Below, piece after piece: positions 18,301-26,831 of a DNA stretch of 49,150 nt. The translations under genes and the position numbers were made by a program. This DNA is from Euryarchaeota archaeon UBA462 (GTDB lineage Archaea; Thermoplasmatota; Poseidoniia; Poseidoniales; Thalassarchaeaceae): assembly GCA_002506755.1 (NCBI GenBank), contig DAYD01000020.1, forward strand, positions 1-49,150. Reading direction: 5' to 3'. The first letter of the stretch is position 1. Each line of letters opens with the position of its first letter. The notes beneath the pieces are model-generated. The model was not told the origin of the DNA. It did not search any database and saw only the letters and a program-made list of their open reading frames with translations.

Positions 18301-21300
18301 GTTATCGAATAGGTGGTGATGGCTTGTCACTATTTCGACATCTTCTCCGTCCGGGTAAAGAGTACTGGGGACCGAGAAGTCCCTGTTTACAAACAAATAA
18401 TCGAATAAAATAGAGCCATCAATTGAAACTGCACCATAATCCGAGGTGACTGCAATAGGGATATCAGCTTCTTCGTCAGACTCTTCTGACGAGAGTGAGG
18501 AGATGTAATCGGCTATTGATCCTCCCAATCCTGAGACATTCTCAAAGAACTGATATCCTATCCCGATGGTGGAGACGCTAACATTCTGAGCTGATGTGGA
18601 GGAAATGGAGAGTGGAACTTCGACCCAATTCCTGCCTGTTTGTGAGTCGGTAAGACTTGGGTTGAGTAGACCTATTCCCGATATCTGGGCCATGCTTAGT
18701 GAAGTCAAGAATGGAGAGTTCCCTGATCCTCCTGACACAGATGATCCGGCTACAGAAATTGAAACCGGAGCAATGAAACCATCCATATCTGGGGAAATTG
18801 AGACAATTCCCGAGTTGATGGATGCAGATTCAGGTATCAGGAATGTAATCGTTTCCGGGTTGGTACCATCCAAGCTCAAAGATGTGCTTCTGGAGCTAGT
18901 ATCGGTTGATGTTATCATTGATTGCCAACCTAAATGGCCGAAACCGGAATCCGAGGAGTCGCTTGCTGGGAACGACCAATCGTCAGACCCATCGTTAAGT
19001 ACGTCGATTCTCGGATCTAGAGCGGGATTTGAGAATGTTGCTACTACCCTCAAAACGTCTATCCAGCCGTTCGTGGGCAAGCTCACGGATAGGGAGTATC
19101 CTATCTCTTGATTGGGGAATTGTATTGTCCCCCCCTTAGAAGCCGTTCCAAGAGAGTTGCCCCACACGTCGTAAGCCGTAATGCTAACTGAGCTAGAAAT
19201 GTTACCGAGTATCTTTATGCTCTTTATCGGCCTAGATGAGTAAACGAAGTCAGATGTTATTGTTCCGGTTACGGCAGTCGCGTTAAGGAGACCATTGACC
19301 ACCTCGACTCCGGGGCTAAGTTCCCAGCCATTGCTACCTGAATCGGCATTGAGGATTCTCTTACCGCCTATATGGATTCTCTCTATTATCGGTGTCTGCT
19401 CTGGATCATCGGATCCAGCATGGATCTTGAGTCTCACTTTTGGATACTGGGCAGAGTCTATTCCAGCAAGGCTGAATGGGAAGGAAATGTTAGAGAATCC
19501 TGGAATTTCATCACCAGAGGTGGCTTCCAATATCGATCCTGTCAACCAACCTTCTTCATGCATCTTCCCTTCAATATCGATAAAACCATGATTGAATCTT
19601 TCACCAAGATCAAGGGAGATTAAAGGACTTATCCAATCACCTGGTACACCGTAGTTGGATATCTTAACGCCTGCATTGTCAATGAACCAGCCAGAATAAA
19701 CGATGAAAGAGTCCGAGCCAAAGGCAAATTTGAATCTGACAGAGTCACCTTTGTAAGAATCAAGGTTTGCCTCTAGATTAGTCATCCCACTGGTCGAGGT
19801 TGCTCCTATCCAAGAGCTTCCAGTGCAATGATCCATCGAGAATATTGCCTTGTTCGCGAGGTTGTGCCCCGCATTTGAATAGGCAGTGCTAGAATACCAT
19901 CCTGGGTCGAAGTGTTGCCAAGACGCTCCATTAACTGAAATGAATACTGCTCCCCCATCCCAAGACGGCTCCGAGCATGACCAGTGGTCAAAGGTCAGGT
20001 ATGATGTTCCGTTAAGTGGGATTTCATAAATCGGGGAAATCAATCGAGCCTCGTTTATACCGCCTTCATAATTGCCCGAGAAGCCGATCCCGTAGGCATA
20101 AGGAAACGACGAGACATCGGGTGGTCCCGAATTAGTGCTAACCTTGTTCAGAGTGAATCGGCACCTATCACTACTACATGTCCCTGCAGTTGATCTTGAC
20201 CAACCTGGGGCGTCTGATACTGCGGGAGAGGATGCCGTGGAATCCTCGAATCCTATTGAGTTGGTTTGGCTACCCATTAGTATTGTTCGATAAGCCCAAT
20301 CATCCGCCATTGGAATTCCCATGGAATCATTCATCCCATAATGAGTAATCGTGTTAGATGAGTCGAAGTTGTCGATGAAAAGAGTGCTTCCATTGTAATC
20401 GGCCACTCTTATGTAGTCTATGGCGATCCCCTCCATTGAATCCCCAGGAGAGCTTCCCCCGTAGTTTGTTGATGCGCTTGTATCTACCACTACTCGGAGA
20501 TACACGTTGGGCTTATTCTGGAATCCGGTGGGTATTTCAAATGAAACACGCCTAAAATCTTGCAAGGTTGTGTCATAGTATGTTTGATTATTGTCGGCCG
20601 TATATCCGTTTCCCGGGATAGGTCCTGACCTTGACGAGCAATCGGAAGATGTGCTACTTGTGCTGGAAGATATATCGGCCCATGTGTTCCCATTCAACGA
20701 AATTTCGACACAAGCATTGTCATTTGCAGCCCCTTCCAAGTCCCATTCCAAGTTCATCTCAATTTTCGATGTCGAATTTGTACCGCTGAGGTCAATAGTC
20801 CGTTGTAAAACTCCGTAAGCATTGGGGCTGTAGGTACAGGAAGAGGATGTAGTCGTAAGGCACCCGTGATGCCAAACATCTAGATTAACGCCATAATTTG
20901 ATACATCTATGTTGTCTATAAACCATCCAGGCCTTTCGTTTGAGGCATTAGGATGGGTCCAGATGAGGAACCTAAATTGCACCTTCTCCGAATCAGCGAT
21001 ACCATCCAACGAGGATAGAGTGAAGTTACTGCTTACCCAGCCACTGTGGGATGAGGATGCGAAAACAGGCACTGGTGAGCTTGCTCCAATTGGAATTGGT
21101 GCCTCAGTAGACATTGTGCTAGGATAGCCGCCTTGTGGCTCCATGTAGGTCCAATTGCTCCATTCTCCTTCCGACCTAAGTCTGTATTCCACCCATGTAC
21201 CGTCCCCCTGGCCTGAGGAGGTGCTATCAACGTGGTACCAGTGATCAAAGGTAAGGAAAAATGAGCTTAGATAATCGGCAGATGGGACATTCATCTCAGG

Positions 21301-22647
21301 AATAATCAGATGACCGAATGTGCCCGCAGGAACCGGGTTGCCCGGCAATGTTCCTGCCGAAACTATTCCCTGTGATGATGAAGATGGGACCACTCCATGA
21401 GGAAGAGTCTGCTCATCCGCATATGACGTTCCATTGAGATCCATGAAAGTGGTTGCTTGCCATAGTTTGTGGTTGTTGCAAATGAACATTGTTTCATTTA
21501 TTTCAGAGATGTCTAAGTCTCTGTCCTCGTCCAAATCTAATCCGGACTCAATCTTGTATCCGCCGTGTTGGCAGTTTTCTCCTTGTAATTCTGTGGTGAC
21601 ATCCACCTCATAGTCGTAATATCCCCCCAGAGAGGCAGAGATAGCGCCACCATTGCCCCCGGTATCGCTGATCAATATAGTCGGAGCAGTTGAGAAATTT
21701 TCACCACCATCTGTAATTTCTGCCGAGTGGATTTTTCCGGTCGAGAACAGGTTCGCAGTAAGTGAAGCCCCGGTTCCATTAGCCGGGAAAACAGCAATTA
21801 TGTCATTCGACTGATAGCCTGATCCGGATTGAACGATATTGACAGTGAGAATTGAACCATTGCTATCCACGGACCCTATCGAAGCATTTGCGCCCTCACC
21901 ATCACATTGGCACTGAATGGTTATTTCACTATCTGTCCCGTATCCCGAACCACCAGAGTTTACAGTAATACTTTGTATTCCTGAGCTGATTGAGTATGTT
22001 CCGGCAAATCCAGATCCCCCCCCTCCGCTGGCCGTTAGGTTGCCACCAACATATCCTGTACCCCGATTGGTGATGTTGAGCGAAGTCACTACGTCTTCGT
22101 TGCCAAAAGACTCGCAGAAGTAAAGAGTTTCTTCTATCTCATCCGTGTCTAATATCTGATCGAAGTCGCCATCCATCCCATGTTCGAGATATATTCCATA
22201 TGACCCTCCGCAGGCGGATATGTTCGTTGATGTTGATTTAACAAAGAGTCTTTTCCATCCCGGTGAGTAAGTGTAATCCGAATTCAGGATTACTTCTATC
22301 TCGCCGACATCGAATGTGCTTACATTTGACCTGGTACCATCGTCTTTTAGCACCATAGCCCCATCATCATTTATTTCCATGCCCAGCAGGTTGCCACTTG
22401 CGAAGTCGTCCTCATCCCAAACAATCCCAAAATCCGTTGATGAAGGTAGGGGGGAATTAGATACATGGAGCCATCCATCCAGAATTGTAGAATTTGAAGG
22501 AACGGAGAAACCGTTCACGACAGTTGAGTCTCCTTCGCTATTGATCACCGAGGGTCCTGCCCAACTAGAAACGCCTGCTGAACTTAATGGGGCTGCAATC
22601 ATTAAGAAGACAATTGGGAAAGCTAGCCTAGTGCGGCTGCTGGGCAT
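15385..22647 (-). CDS. Giant membrane-anchored surface protein, 2420 aa
   Basis: The signal peptide is at residues 1-28 (RLAFPIVFLMIAAPLSSAG) and a C-terminal membrane helix lies at about 2358-2380, followed by a short acidic cytoplasmic tail with GWLWDSDSNEWVPDP. Outside, residues about 185-340 hold four copies of a GSGY-type beta repeat. About 465-575, 600-720 and 880-995 resemble MAM/immune-inhibitor-A-like jelly-roll domains (TFDHWYHVDS...GWFIDNIDV and TFDHWSC...GWFIDNAGV). Many Ser/Thr/Gly-rich beta modules follow, and a CARDB-like domain sits at about 2240-2345. Cysteines are few. No catalytic motif was recognised, so adhesion or substrate binding is likely. It is flanked by tRNA-Thr. 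Confidence 0.85.
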   Translation of the reverse strand: MPSSRTRLAFPIVFLMIAAPLSSAGVSSWAGPSVINSEGDSTVVNGFSVPSNSTILDGWLHVSNSPLPSSTDFGIVWDEDDFASGNLLGMEINDDGAMVLKDDGTRSNVSTFDVGEIEVILNSDYTYSPGWKRLFVKSTSTNISACGGSYGIYLEHGMDGDFDQILDTDEIEETLYFCESFGNEDVVTSLNITNRGTGYVGGNLTASGGGGSGFAGTYSISSGIQSITVNSGGSGYGTDSEITIQCQCDGEGANASIGSVDSNGSILTVNIVQSGSGYQSNDIIAVFPANGTGASLTANLFSTGKIHSAEITDGGENFSTAPTILISDTGGNGGAISASLGGYYDYEVDVTTELQGENCQHGGYKIESGLDLDEDRDLDISEINETMFICNNHKLWQATTFMDLNGTSYADEQTLPHGVVPSSSSQGIVSAGTLPGNPVPAGTFGHLIIPEMNVPSADYLSSFFLTFDHWYHVDSTSSGQGDGTWVEYRLRSEGEWSNWTYMEPQGGYPSTMSTEAPIPIGASSPVPVFASSSHSGWVSSNFTLSSLDGIADSEKVQFRFLIWTHPNASNERPGWFIDNIDVSNYGVNLDVWHHGCLTTTSSSCTYSPNAYGVLQRTIDLSGTNSTSKIEMNLEWDLEGAANDNACVEISLNGNTWADISSSTSSTSSDCSSRSGPIPGNGYTADNNQTYYDTTLQDFRRVSFEIPTGFQNKPNVYLRVVVDTSASTNYGGSSPGDSMEGIAIDYIRVADYNGSTLFIDNFDSSNTITHYGMNDSMGIPMADDWAYRTILMGSQTNSIGFEDSTASSPAVSDAPGWSRSTAGTCSSDRCRFTLNKVSTNSGPPDVSSFPYAYGIGFSGNYEGGINEARLISPIYEIPLNGTSYLTFDHWSCSEPSWDGGAVFISVNGASWQHFDPGWYSSTAYSNAGHNLANKAIFSMDHCTGSSWIGATSTSGMTNLEANLDSYKGDSVRFKFAFGSDSFIVYSGWFIDNAGVKISNYGVPGDWISPLISLDLGERFNHGFIDIEGKMHEEGWLTGSILEATSGDEIPGFSNISFPFSLAGIDSAQYPKVRLKIHAGSDDPEQTPIIERIHIGGKRILNADSGSNGWELSPGVEVVNGLLNATAVTGTITSDFVYSSRPIKSIKILGNISSSVSITAYDVWGNSLGTASKGGTIQFPNQEIGYSLSVSLPTNGWIDVLRVVATFSNPALDPRIDVLNDGSDDWSFPASDSSDSGFGHLGWQSMITSTDTSSRSTSLSLDGTNPETITFLIPESASINSGIVSISPDMDGFIAPVSISVAGSSVSGGSGNSPFLTSLSMAQISGIGLLNPSLTDSQTGRNWVEVPLSISSTSAQNVSVSTIGIGYQFFENVSGLGGSIADYISSLSSEESDEEADIPIAVTSDYGAVSIDGSILFDYLFVNRDFSVPSTLYPDGEDVEIVTSHHHLFDNSEIAEITLIGSASDGNSIEFRVQNSADGLWGAASQAVSFSQTSGNSLAPLSYSDSFVTGATHSDGYADIEVHWVFNVNWGWDDTDYILWEARANDALGETIWPANSQSGFGVNAVENDLQIDFFEVRDNHGRLISNTQDTLFYPFPILDGGDLHVSGTVRFQDSEGERPSSNDYSVGLNLSGTIHQLQSGEGGTFQGVVSSPLGIEHLSLTPVMLSVGPPSAIGAEDATGITTQVEIIVDGSPPIAGPIEVQTPVGLQSVDGMVIPPAVPFSPYVTISESEARGDSLTLRYWRTGIDDSNDDGIADENEYQYQTRDLSQGLTGEQQIQFQGIDVSQLDNEMIHLYLEGTDWAGLSYQDGGSGGSSGAENAWASVVVAEDIMVEFAGAGLGTGSGGGSTFSLDRKTQDSIDYFLIPGKNHTFKVRLDEPNGFRTIDNITIYLCGYSSQYGVIHYDPFTETLSTPDNSMLDPLGSSTQKITDSVTELSVRFRMSWDMPFTEDDFACKPRVLVQDGLEQIESQVLSSLSWRLDNRIIAVPIFAEDLTEPIVPALGIELFLGKGDAFSISGSIYHEGSGERLIEAEEGIAVRISMVYGSGIYESTAAVSQNGNFSVEMSLPDFQPLVPTTALTLSLFNTPGESHSVENSEASATVDTKSPTALFNVEEYPDSSLTVIETDTMDEVMVTVTILEEIGMNYGPLQVSWVFQRNGEYVVGTESSGELPWLSSKDGKHVYQGMLDFTPELEFNLQEGDRVAFWVSSTDKAGNTVSGLGGPDTPRSPTLRIVEFEGQYTREVVEPTRNPLVGETLKIVSYWENPGKDGGTLTVGLYEQKLDGTWQPSISTLLNGPIEVYLPPGSSSVKAEFEYQTWKEGQPYLVLVVDGDFENSNYKNVEISGIDVSPVGEDDNSGQITIWVIGSSIIVISMMGGAFYVLRKGAGQEYYDDDYEDEEDEHPGWLWDSDSNEWVPDPDYQG

Positions 22648-22669
22648 GGTTCAGCACGCCATTAATTCA

Positions 22670-22677
22670 GTTATGAA
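22670..22677 (-). promoter_or_regulatory. Possible TATA element of the 2420-aa protein gene
   Basis: An A/T-rich element TTCATAAC on the minus strand is centred about 26 bases before the ATG at 22647. That spacing would give a leaderless or near-leaderless mRNA. The consensus match is weak. Confidence 0.3.
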
Positions 22678-22707
22678 CCAATCTGCTAACATCTCATATC
22701 CTAACTT

Positions 22708-22782
22708 TGGAGCCACTGGGGGGAATTGAACCCCCGACCTTCGCCTTACCAAGGCGACGCTATACCTCTAAGCCACAGTGGC
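22708..22782 (-). tRNA. tRNA-Thr (anticodon GGT)
   Basis: On the minus strand the acceptor GCCACTG pairs with CAGTGGC. The D arm is GCTTAGAGGTATAGC. The anticodon arm is TCGCC-TTGGTAA-GGCGA with anticodon GGT. The T arm is GGGGG-TTCAATT-CCCCC. The discriminator base is T, and CCA is encoded at the 3' end (22708-22710 on the plus strand). An A/T-rich GATTAAACC about 28 bases upstream could be its TATA box. Confidence 0.95.
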
Positions 22783-22884
22783 GCTGCCTTCACGTCTGAA
22801 GTGGTTGGTTTAATCGTGGCGGATTGAATAAGGAAGTTGAAACATACGTCATTGTGAAAACCACCTAGCGTTTGCGGTGGGATA

Positions 22885-22971
22885 GCCGAGGTCGCATAGC
22901 CCGGTATTGCGCGGGCCTGGAAAGCCCGTGGGATTTTTCCCTCGCGAGTTCAAATCTCGCCCTCGGCGCCA
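22885..22971 (+). tRNA. tRNA-Ser (anticodon GGA)
   Basis: A type II tRNA with a long variable arm. The acceptor GCCGAGG (22885-22891) pairs with CCTCGGC (22961-22967). The anticodon stem CGGGC/GCCCG encloses the loop CTGGAAA, with anticodon GGA at 22919-22921. The T arm is GCGAG-TTCAAAT-CTCGC. The discriminator base is G (the serine identity base) and CCA is encoded. It is divergent from tRNA-Thr, about 100 bases away. Confidence 0.95.
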
Positions 22972-22977
22972 ATATGC

Positions 22978-22985
22978 ATAAAATA
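22978..22985 (+). promoter_or_regulatory. Possible TATA box of the zinc-ribbon/subtilase operon
   Basis: ATAAAATA begins 7 bases after the tRNA-Ser 3' end and about 60 bases before the ATG at 23044. It predicts a leader of roughly 35 bases. Confidence 0.4.
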
Positions 22986-23043
22986 CTCCAAATGATGAAC
23001 AGTAGACAAGTGTATTATTCAATGCCGGTGCTCTCAGGCACTC

Positions 23044-24195
23044 ATGGAGGACAGGAAAGAGCCTGAACCTATAGAGTCAGATTCAATGGCTAGACTGAGC
23101 GATTTCTCTGTTAGCGGTAGATTTCGCGATATCAATGATCGACTTGCGCCAGTTGATTCGATCATTACTGAGTTGCGCTACGTGGCTTACCTTGTCGGGA
23201 GATTTTGGGGGAGTAAAGAGGTCACAATGATTTTCCTATCCCTGTCTGGCCTAGTTTTAGGTTCTTGGGACATAGGTATTGGCGAACTATCTAGTGGCGG
23301 AGATTACAACAGGTGGGGACTAATTGGGGGAGAGGATAGTGGAATCTTGCATATGGAAGACATGGCACTGATTCTGACTCTACTCTCAGTGATATGCTGG
23401 ATATCTTTCATCATCCTTTTGTGGACAAGTTATCCAATTATGAGGGAGAATATGACCTACATGGTGATTGGTATGATATTTGTTCAAATGGGATATATTA
23501 GAGCTCATTCTGAGTTTCCTAATTTCCCTACAGGTGCTGGCCTCTCGGGGTGGGTCTGGGTAATTGTTGTCAATCTAGTTATGCTATTCTTGTCGGTATT
23601 CGTTGTGAGGAGGGCCGTTGTGGAGACTAGGGACATACATGTTCAACAACGTCACTTCCACCCTGATCCACGGGTTATTGAGAGGGCTTGGAAAGATCAT
23701 AGCCTAGTAGCATGGAGTCTAGCGATAGGAATTTGGGCGGTTTTCATTAATCTCAGCTTTTGGAGTAGCACGCATGCTGTAGCTCCCAGCCCAGGAGATT
23801 TGCAATTTAGCAACTTATTGGTAATTTTGCACGTACTCACCGGACTGTTTTCATCGGGCCTTCTACTGACAATTATTTGGTTTCCGGAGTTTATGCTTGG
23901 TTCAACCGGTGTTCGTATTCAGTCGACGAGGGCAAGAGAAGTTGCTGGAGAGACTATCCAACAAAGGAAGAGTGAACAGGGAAAGTGTCCAGTTTGCAAT
24001 AATCAGACATCCGCTACAATGGAGGCAACGGGCGGCATAAGTGTCCCATGTTCAAAGGAGGGTTGCGTCGGCAAGGGAGCGGCAGGATCAAATTGCGAGC
24101 TGTGTGAAACAAAAATTCCCTCCAGAATAGTCTGTGTAAACTGTGGCTCCAGCACACCTGTTGGGAGTCACTTCGGAAGGGTTGAGGCTTGGTGA
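23044..24195 (+). CDS. Six-TM membrane protein with C-terminal zinc ribbons
   Basis: A 383-aa protein of no family I recognise. About six hydrophobic helices lie between residues 58 and 290 (for example MIFLSLSGLVLGSWDIGI, ILTLLSVICWISFIILLW and VIVVNLVMLFLSVFVV). The last 65 residues form a cytoplasmic tail with four Cys pairs or near-pairs: CPVC, CSKEGC, CELC and CVNC. They make up two probable zinc ribbons. ATG at 23044 was chosen; an internal ATG at residue 16 is possible. The stop TGA shares a base with the subtilase start (TGATG), so the two proteins are co-translated, which suggests they work together in the membrane. Confidence 0.75.
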   Translation: MEDRKEPEPIESDSMARLSDFSVSGRFRDINDRLAPVDSIITELRYVAYLVGRFWGSKEVTMIFLSLSGLVLGSWDIGIGELSSGGDYNRWGLIGGEDSGILHMEDMALILTLLSVICWISFIILLWTSYPIMRENMTYMVIGMIFVQMGYIRAHSEFPNFPTGAGLSGWVWVIVVNLVMLFLSVFVVRRAVVETRDIHVQQRHFHPDPRVIERAWKDHSLVAWSLAIGIWAVFINLSFWSSTHAVAPSPGDLQFSNLLVILHVLTGLFSSGLLLTIIWFPEFMLGSTGVRIQSTRAREVAGETIQQRKSEQGKCPVCNNQTSATMEATGGISVPCSKEGCVGKGAAGSNCELCETKIPSRIVCVNCGSSTPVGSHFGRVEAW

Positions 24196-25352
24196 TGGAA
24201 ACCAATCTCAGAAAGTCTGGCGAGAGTCAGGAGTCCGTCATTGAGAGGGGGACTGACCAGAAAGACGCAATTGGAAGTATAATCGCCATAAGCATGTCTT
24301 TAGTACTTTTATTGGCGTCTTCATTGACGGTAATTTATTTCTGGAAGGGCAAAGATAGTTTCATCATTTTAGGGCCCTCTTCCGCATTGTCGTCTTGGGA
24401 GTGGGAGTACAGGGAGATAGTGGGGGTCAACAATCAGTCACTAACAGATCTAGATGGAACAGGAGTAGTCGTGTGCGTAGTGGACTCGGGTATTGACATG
24501 AATCATCCAGATTTACGCAAGGTGAATCTAATTGGGTGGAGAGACTCAATTAACGGACTTGAGGAGCCATATGACGACGAAGGTCATGGTACCGCTATGT
24601 CCGGAATAATCGTGGCCGACGGTGGATTGAATGGCTTATCTAAAGGTGTAGATCTGCTCGTGGCCAAGGCGATTGACGAAAATGGAGTAGGTAGTGATGA
24701 AAGTGTGGCCGACTCGGTAGATTGGTGCACTCAGAACGATGCAGATATCATCTCAATGAGTCTTGGCGGGAGTCAGAGCTTTGCTTCTGGTATTCTTGCA
24801 ACCGACCAGCTAGAGCAATCAGTTAACGAAGCTCTGGATAGCGGCGTCTTCGTGATTGCATCTGCGGGTAACGATGGCGAGGATGATGATGGGGATGTCG
24901 GTTCACCGGGATCAGTAGAAGATGTGATATGTGTCGGAGGCATAACTAGAACTGGAGATATTTGGTCAGGAAGCTCTAAGGGAGACAATGACGGGAGAAT
25001 TTGGCCGAATCCCATTTGGATGAGAGGGGATCCAGACAAGAAACCTGAGATAGTAGCCCCCGGGCATGAAGTTCCGGTCATATTCGCCGGAGGAACGGGG
25101 AGTAATGACTGGTGGGGATGGTCAAGTGGGACATCGGCCGCGACGGCCTGGGTGACTGGTTCTCTGGCAATTTTGCTAGAGGCTAATCCAGACCTCCAGA
25201 GGGAGAACTCCCAAGCCAGGCAGTCTATTGATGCAGTAAAGATCGCCATATCCGATAACTCCGAAATGAAAGAGGGGCAGAGCGATCATGATGACTACTA
25301 TGGGTATGGGCACTTGAGAGTTGATCTCTTGGTAGGACATTTCGAGGGCTAG
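24195..25352 (+). CDS. Membrane-anchored subtilisin-like serine protease (S8)
   Basis: A 385-aa protein. The signal anchor is at about residues 27-49 (IGSIIAISMSLVLLLASSL). The S8 catalytic domain follows, with Asp97 in VVDSGIDMNHPDL, His131 in DEGHGTAMSG, the oxyanion Asn226 in ASAGNDGED and Ser314 in SGTSAATA. All triad residues are present. Only about 40 residues separate the anchor from the catalytic domain, so no classical I9 propeptide is seen. ATG at 24195 overlaps the stop of the zinc-ribbon gene; TTG and GTG codons just upstream were rejected. It likely cleaves proteins outside the cell or at the membrane surface, either for nutrient proteolysis or for processing its partner. Confidence 0.92.
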   Translation: METNLRKSGESQESVIERGTDQKDAIGSIIAISMSLVLLLASSLTVIYFWKGKDSFIILGPSSALSSWEWEYREIVGVNNQSLTDLDGTGVVVCVVDSGIDMNHPDLRKVNLIGWRDSINGLEEPYDDEGHGTAMSGIIVADGGLNGLSKGVDLLVAKAIDENGVGSDESVADSVDWCTQNDADIISMSLGGSQSFASGILATDQLEQSVNEALDSGVFVIASAGNDGEDDDGDVGSPGSVEDVICVGGITRTGDIWSGSSKGDNDGRIWPNPIWMRGDPDKKPEIVAPGHEVPVIFAGGTGSNDWWGWSSGTSAATAWVTGSLAILLEANPDLQRENSQARQSIDAVKIAISDNSEMKEGQSDHDDYYGYGHLRVDLLVGHFEG

Positions 25353-25356
25353 CTTC

Positions 25357-26112
25357 CTACTTACGCTTGAGGAGCCCGACCAAAGTTCCGCCTGACAATT
25401 CTGCAAATCCTACAGAGTGGCTTGCGTTAGCCATTTTCACCAGCTCGATCCATTCATTGAAGGATCGAACCTTGGACTGAGCTGGAGTTGGCCCTTCATC
25501 TCCGATGACCCCGACATCCCCCGTGGGAACTGTCGGCTCTAGGACAATAATTAGTCCACCTGGTGCTATCAACTGGAAAGCGTTCTTGGCGGCCGCGACT
25601 CGTTCCTCTTCCTGTAAATCTATAATTATCAAATCCACAGGCATTGGCAGCAAAGAATCCAATGCAGTTTCCGGGAGAGCTATGTTGGAGGCGAGTGAGG
25701 GGAGTGATTCGGCAATAACTTCCTGCCAGTTTCTTGAAATTACTTTCGACCAAGATTCTGCTTGGTATCGACGTATTAGTCTATCGATTATTACTCCAAA
25801 CCTACCTCCTGGCTCGATTATTGTGAAAGTATCCGGACGCGCGACGATTTCCGTCTCCCCTTTCTCACCCTCCGCTCTCCAGAGGTCGAACAGCCATGCC
25901 GAAAGGTGACCTATTCCTCCACCCAATAACACTACATTAGTAGGTGAAAGGCGTGAGCAAACGTCCCTTATCCTGCTTCTTACTGATTTAGGCAGCAGAG
26001 TGATGTCCATGTGAAGCATCTGTTCTCCGATGCTTGCGGCGACCTCGGGTTCATTTTGGCTTCTCTCTTCATCCTGCGAAAGGAGGAGACGCATAACTTC
26101 TGCATCTGACAT
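25357..26112 (-). CDS. SAM-dependent methyltransferase-like protein
   Basis: A Rossmann-type protein of 251 aa. The glycine-rich loop VVLLGGGIGHLSAWLFD, the acidic end of strand 2 (FTIIEPGGRFGVIIDR) and strand 4 (VDLIIIDL) followed by APGGLIIVLEP fit a class I methyltransferase. The motif I sequence GGGIGH is also like spermidine-synthase or methyltransferase relatives, and no substrate motif is evident. ATG at 26112 follows a GGAGGGGG stretch; a GTG at 26148 in frame would add 12 residues. It is convergent with the subtilase gene (4-base gap) and divergent from the zinc-finger gene. Confidence 0.68.
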   Translation of the reverse strand: MSDAEVMRLLLSQDEERSQNEPEVAASIGEQMLHMDITLLPKSVRSRIRDVCSRLSPTNVVLLGGGIGHLSAWLFDLWRAEGEKGETEIVARPDTFTIIEPGGRFGVIIDRLIRRYQAESWSKVISRNWQEVIAESLPSLASNIALPETALDSLLPMPVDLIIIDLQEEERVAAAKNAFQLIAPGGLIIVLEPTVPTGDVGVIGDEGPTPAQSKVRSFNEWIELVKMANASHSVGFAELSGGTLVGLLKRK

Positions 26113-26222
26113 TTGAGGCAATCCCCCTCCCAATCCGTCTCGGCTCACGGTTGTGTCTGTCGGGACTTACACTTCAACCATACCACCGGATGGGTTGAAA
26201 ACGATACTGCAAAGCGAATATC

Positions 26223-26813
26223 ATGGAAGAAGTCACCTCCGAATGTGCGGAGTGCGGGATGGATACCTTACACGAGATTATCAGGAGGACTGAAAAGGGG
26301 AGTGGAGAGGACGTCCTCATTAGGTGCTCTGAATGTAAGAAAGTCCACACCGTGATGCTTAGGCCGCCAAAAATTGTCATTGTAAAAACTACACTTTCTG
26401 ATGGCAGAGAAAGTCGAAATGCGGAGATAGAAGTGGACGAAGATGAGGAAATCTCTCGAGGAGACGTCTTCGAACATGATGGAAATTATTGGACAGTCAC
26501 CAGGTTAGATGACCCTTCCTCTCGATCGCAAGAGAGCATTTTGGCTTCAAATATCCTATCGATGTGGGCGACCAGGTCTGACAAGACTGTGGTTGGTATT
26601 ACCATGACCGATGGAGAATTCAGCGAATCTTCCAAAATAGATTGCGACCCTGAGAAGATTTTTTCCTGTGGGTCGATTATTATGGTTGCCGGGAATAAGT
26701 GGAGAATCAGGGCAATTCACACCGGAAAGGGAAGAACCCTTACTGGTAGCAGGTACGCTCATGAAATTCGCAGAATTTACCTGCATCTCCCGGACAAAAT
26801 GTACGATACTTAG
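26223..26813 (+). CDS. HVO_0476-type zinc finger protein
   Basis: A 196-aa soluble protein. The N-terminal zinc ribbon has CAECGMDTLHEI and CSECKKVH pairs (about residues 8-45). Next comes a beta-rich domain with VVGITMTDGEF, and the C-terminus reads SGRYAHEIRRIYL-like (GSRYAHEIRRIYLHLP). Length and motif order match the archaeal family named after Haloferax HVO_0476, whose role is unknown; an RNA- or translation-linked role is only a guess. It stands alone between divergent and convergent neighbours. Confidence 0.75.
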   Translation: MEEVTSECAECGMDTLHEIIRRTEKGSGEDVLIRCSECKKVHTVMLRPPKIVIVKTTLSDGRESRNAEIEVDEDEEISRGDVFEHDGNYWTVTRLDDPSSRSQESILASNILSMWATRSDKTVVGITMTDGEFSESSKIDCDPEKIFSCGSIIMVAGNKWRIRAIHTGKGRTLTGSRYAHEIRRIYLHLPDKMYDT

Positions 26814-26831
26814 GCCTAGTACTATGCCGGA

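Noticed and set aside
22783..22884. Possible extra RNA gene between the two divergent tRNAs
   Set aside because: Only A/T-rich promoter-like sequence was seen, with no stable fold or conserved motif.
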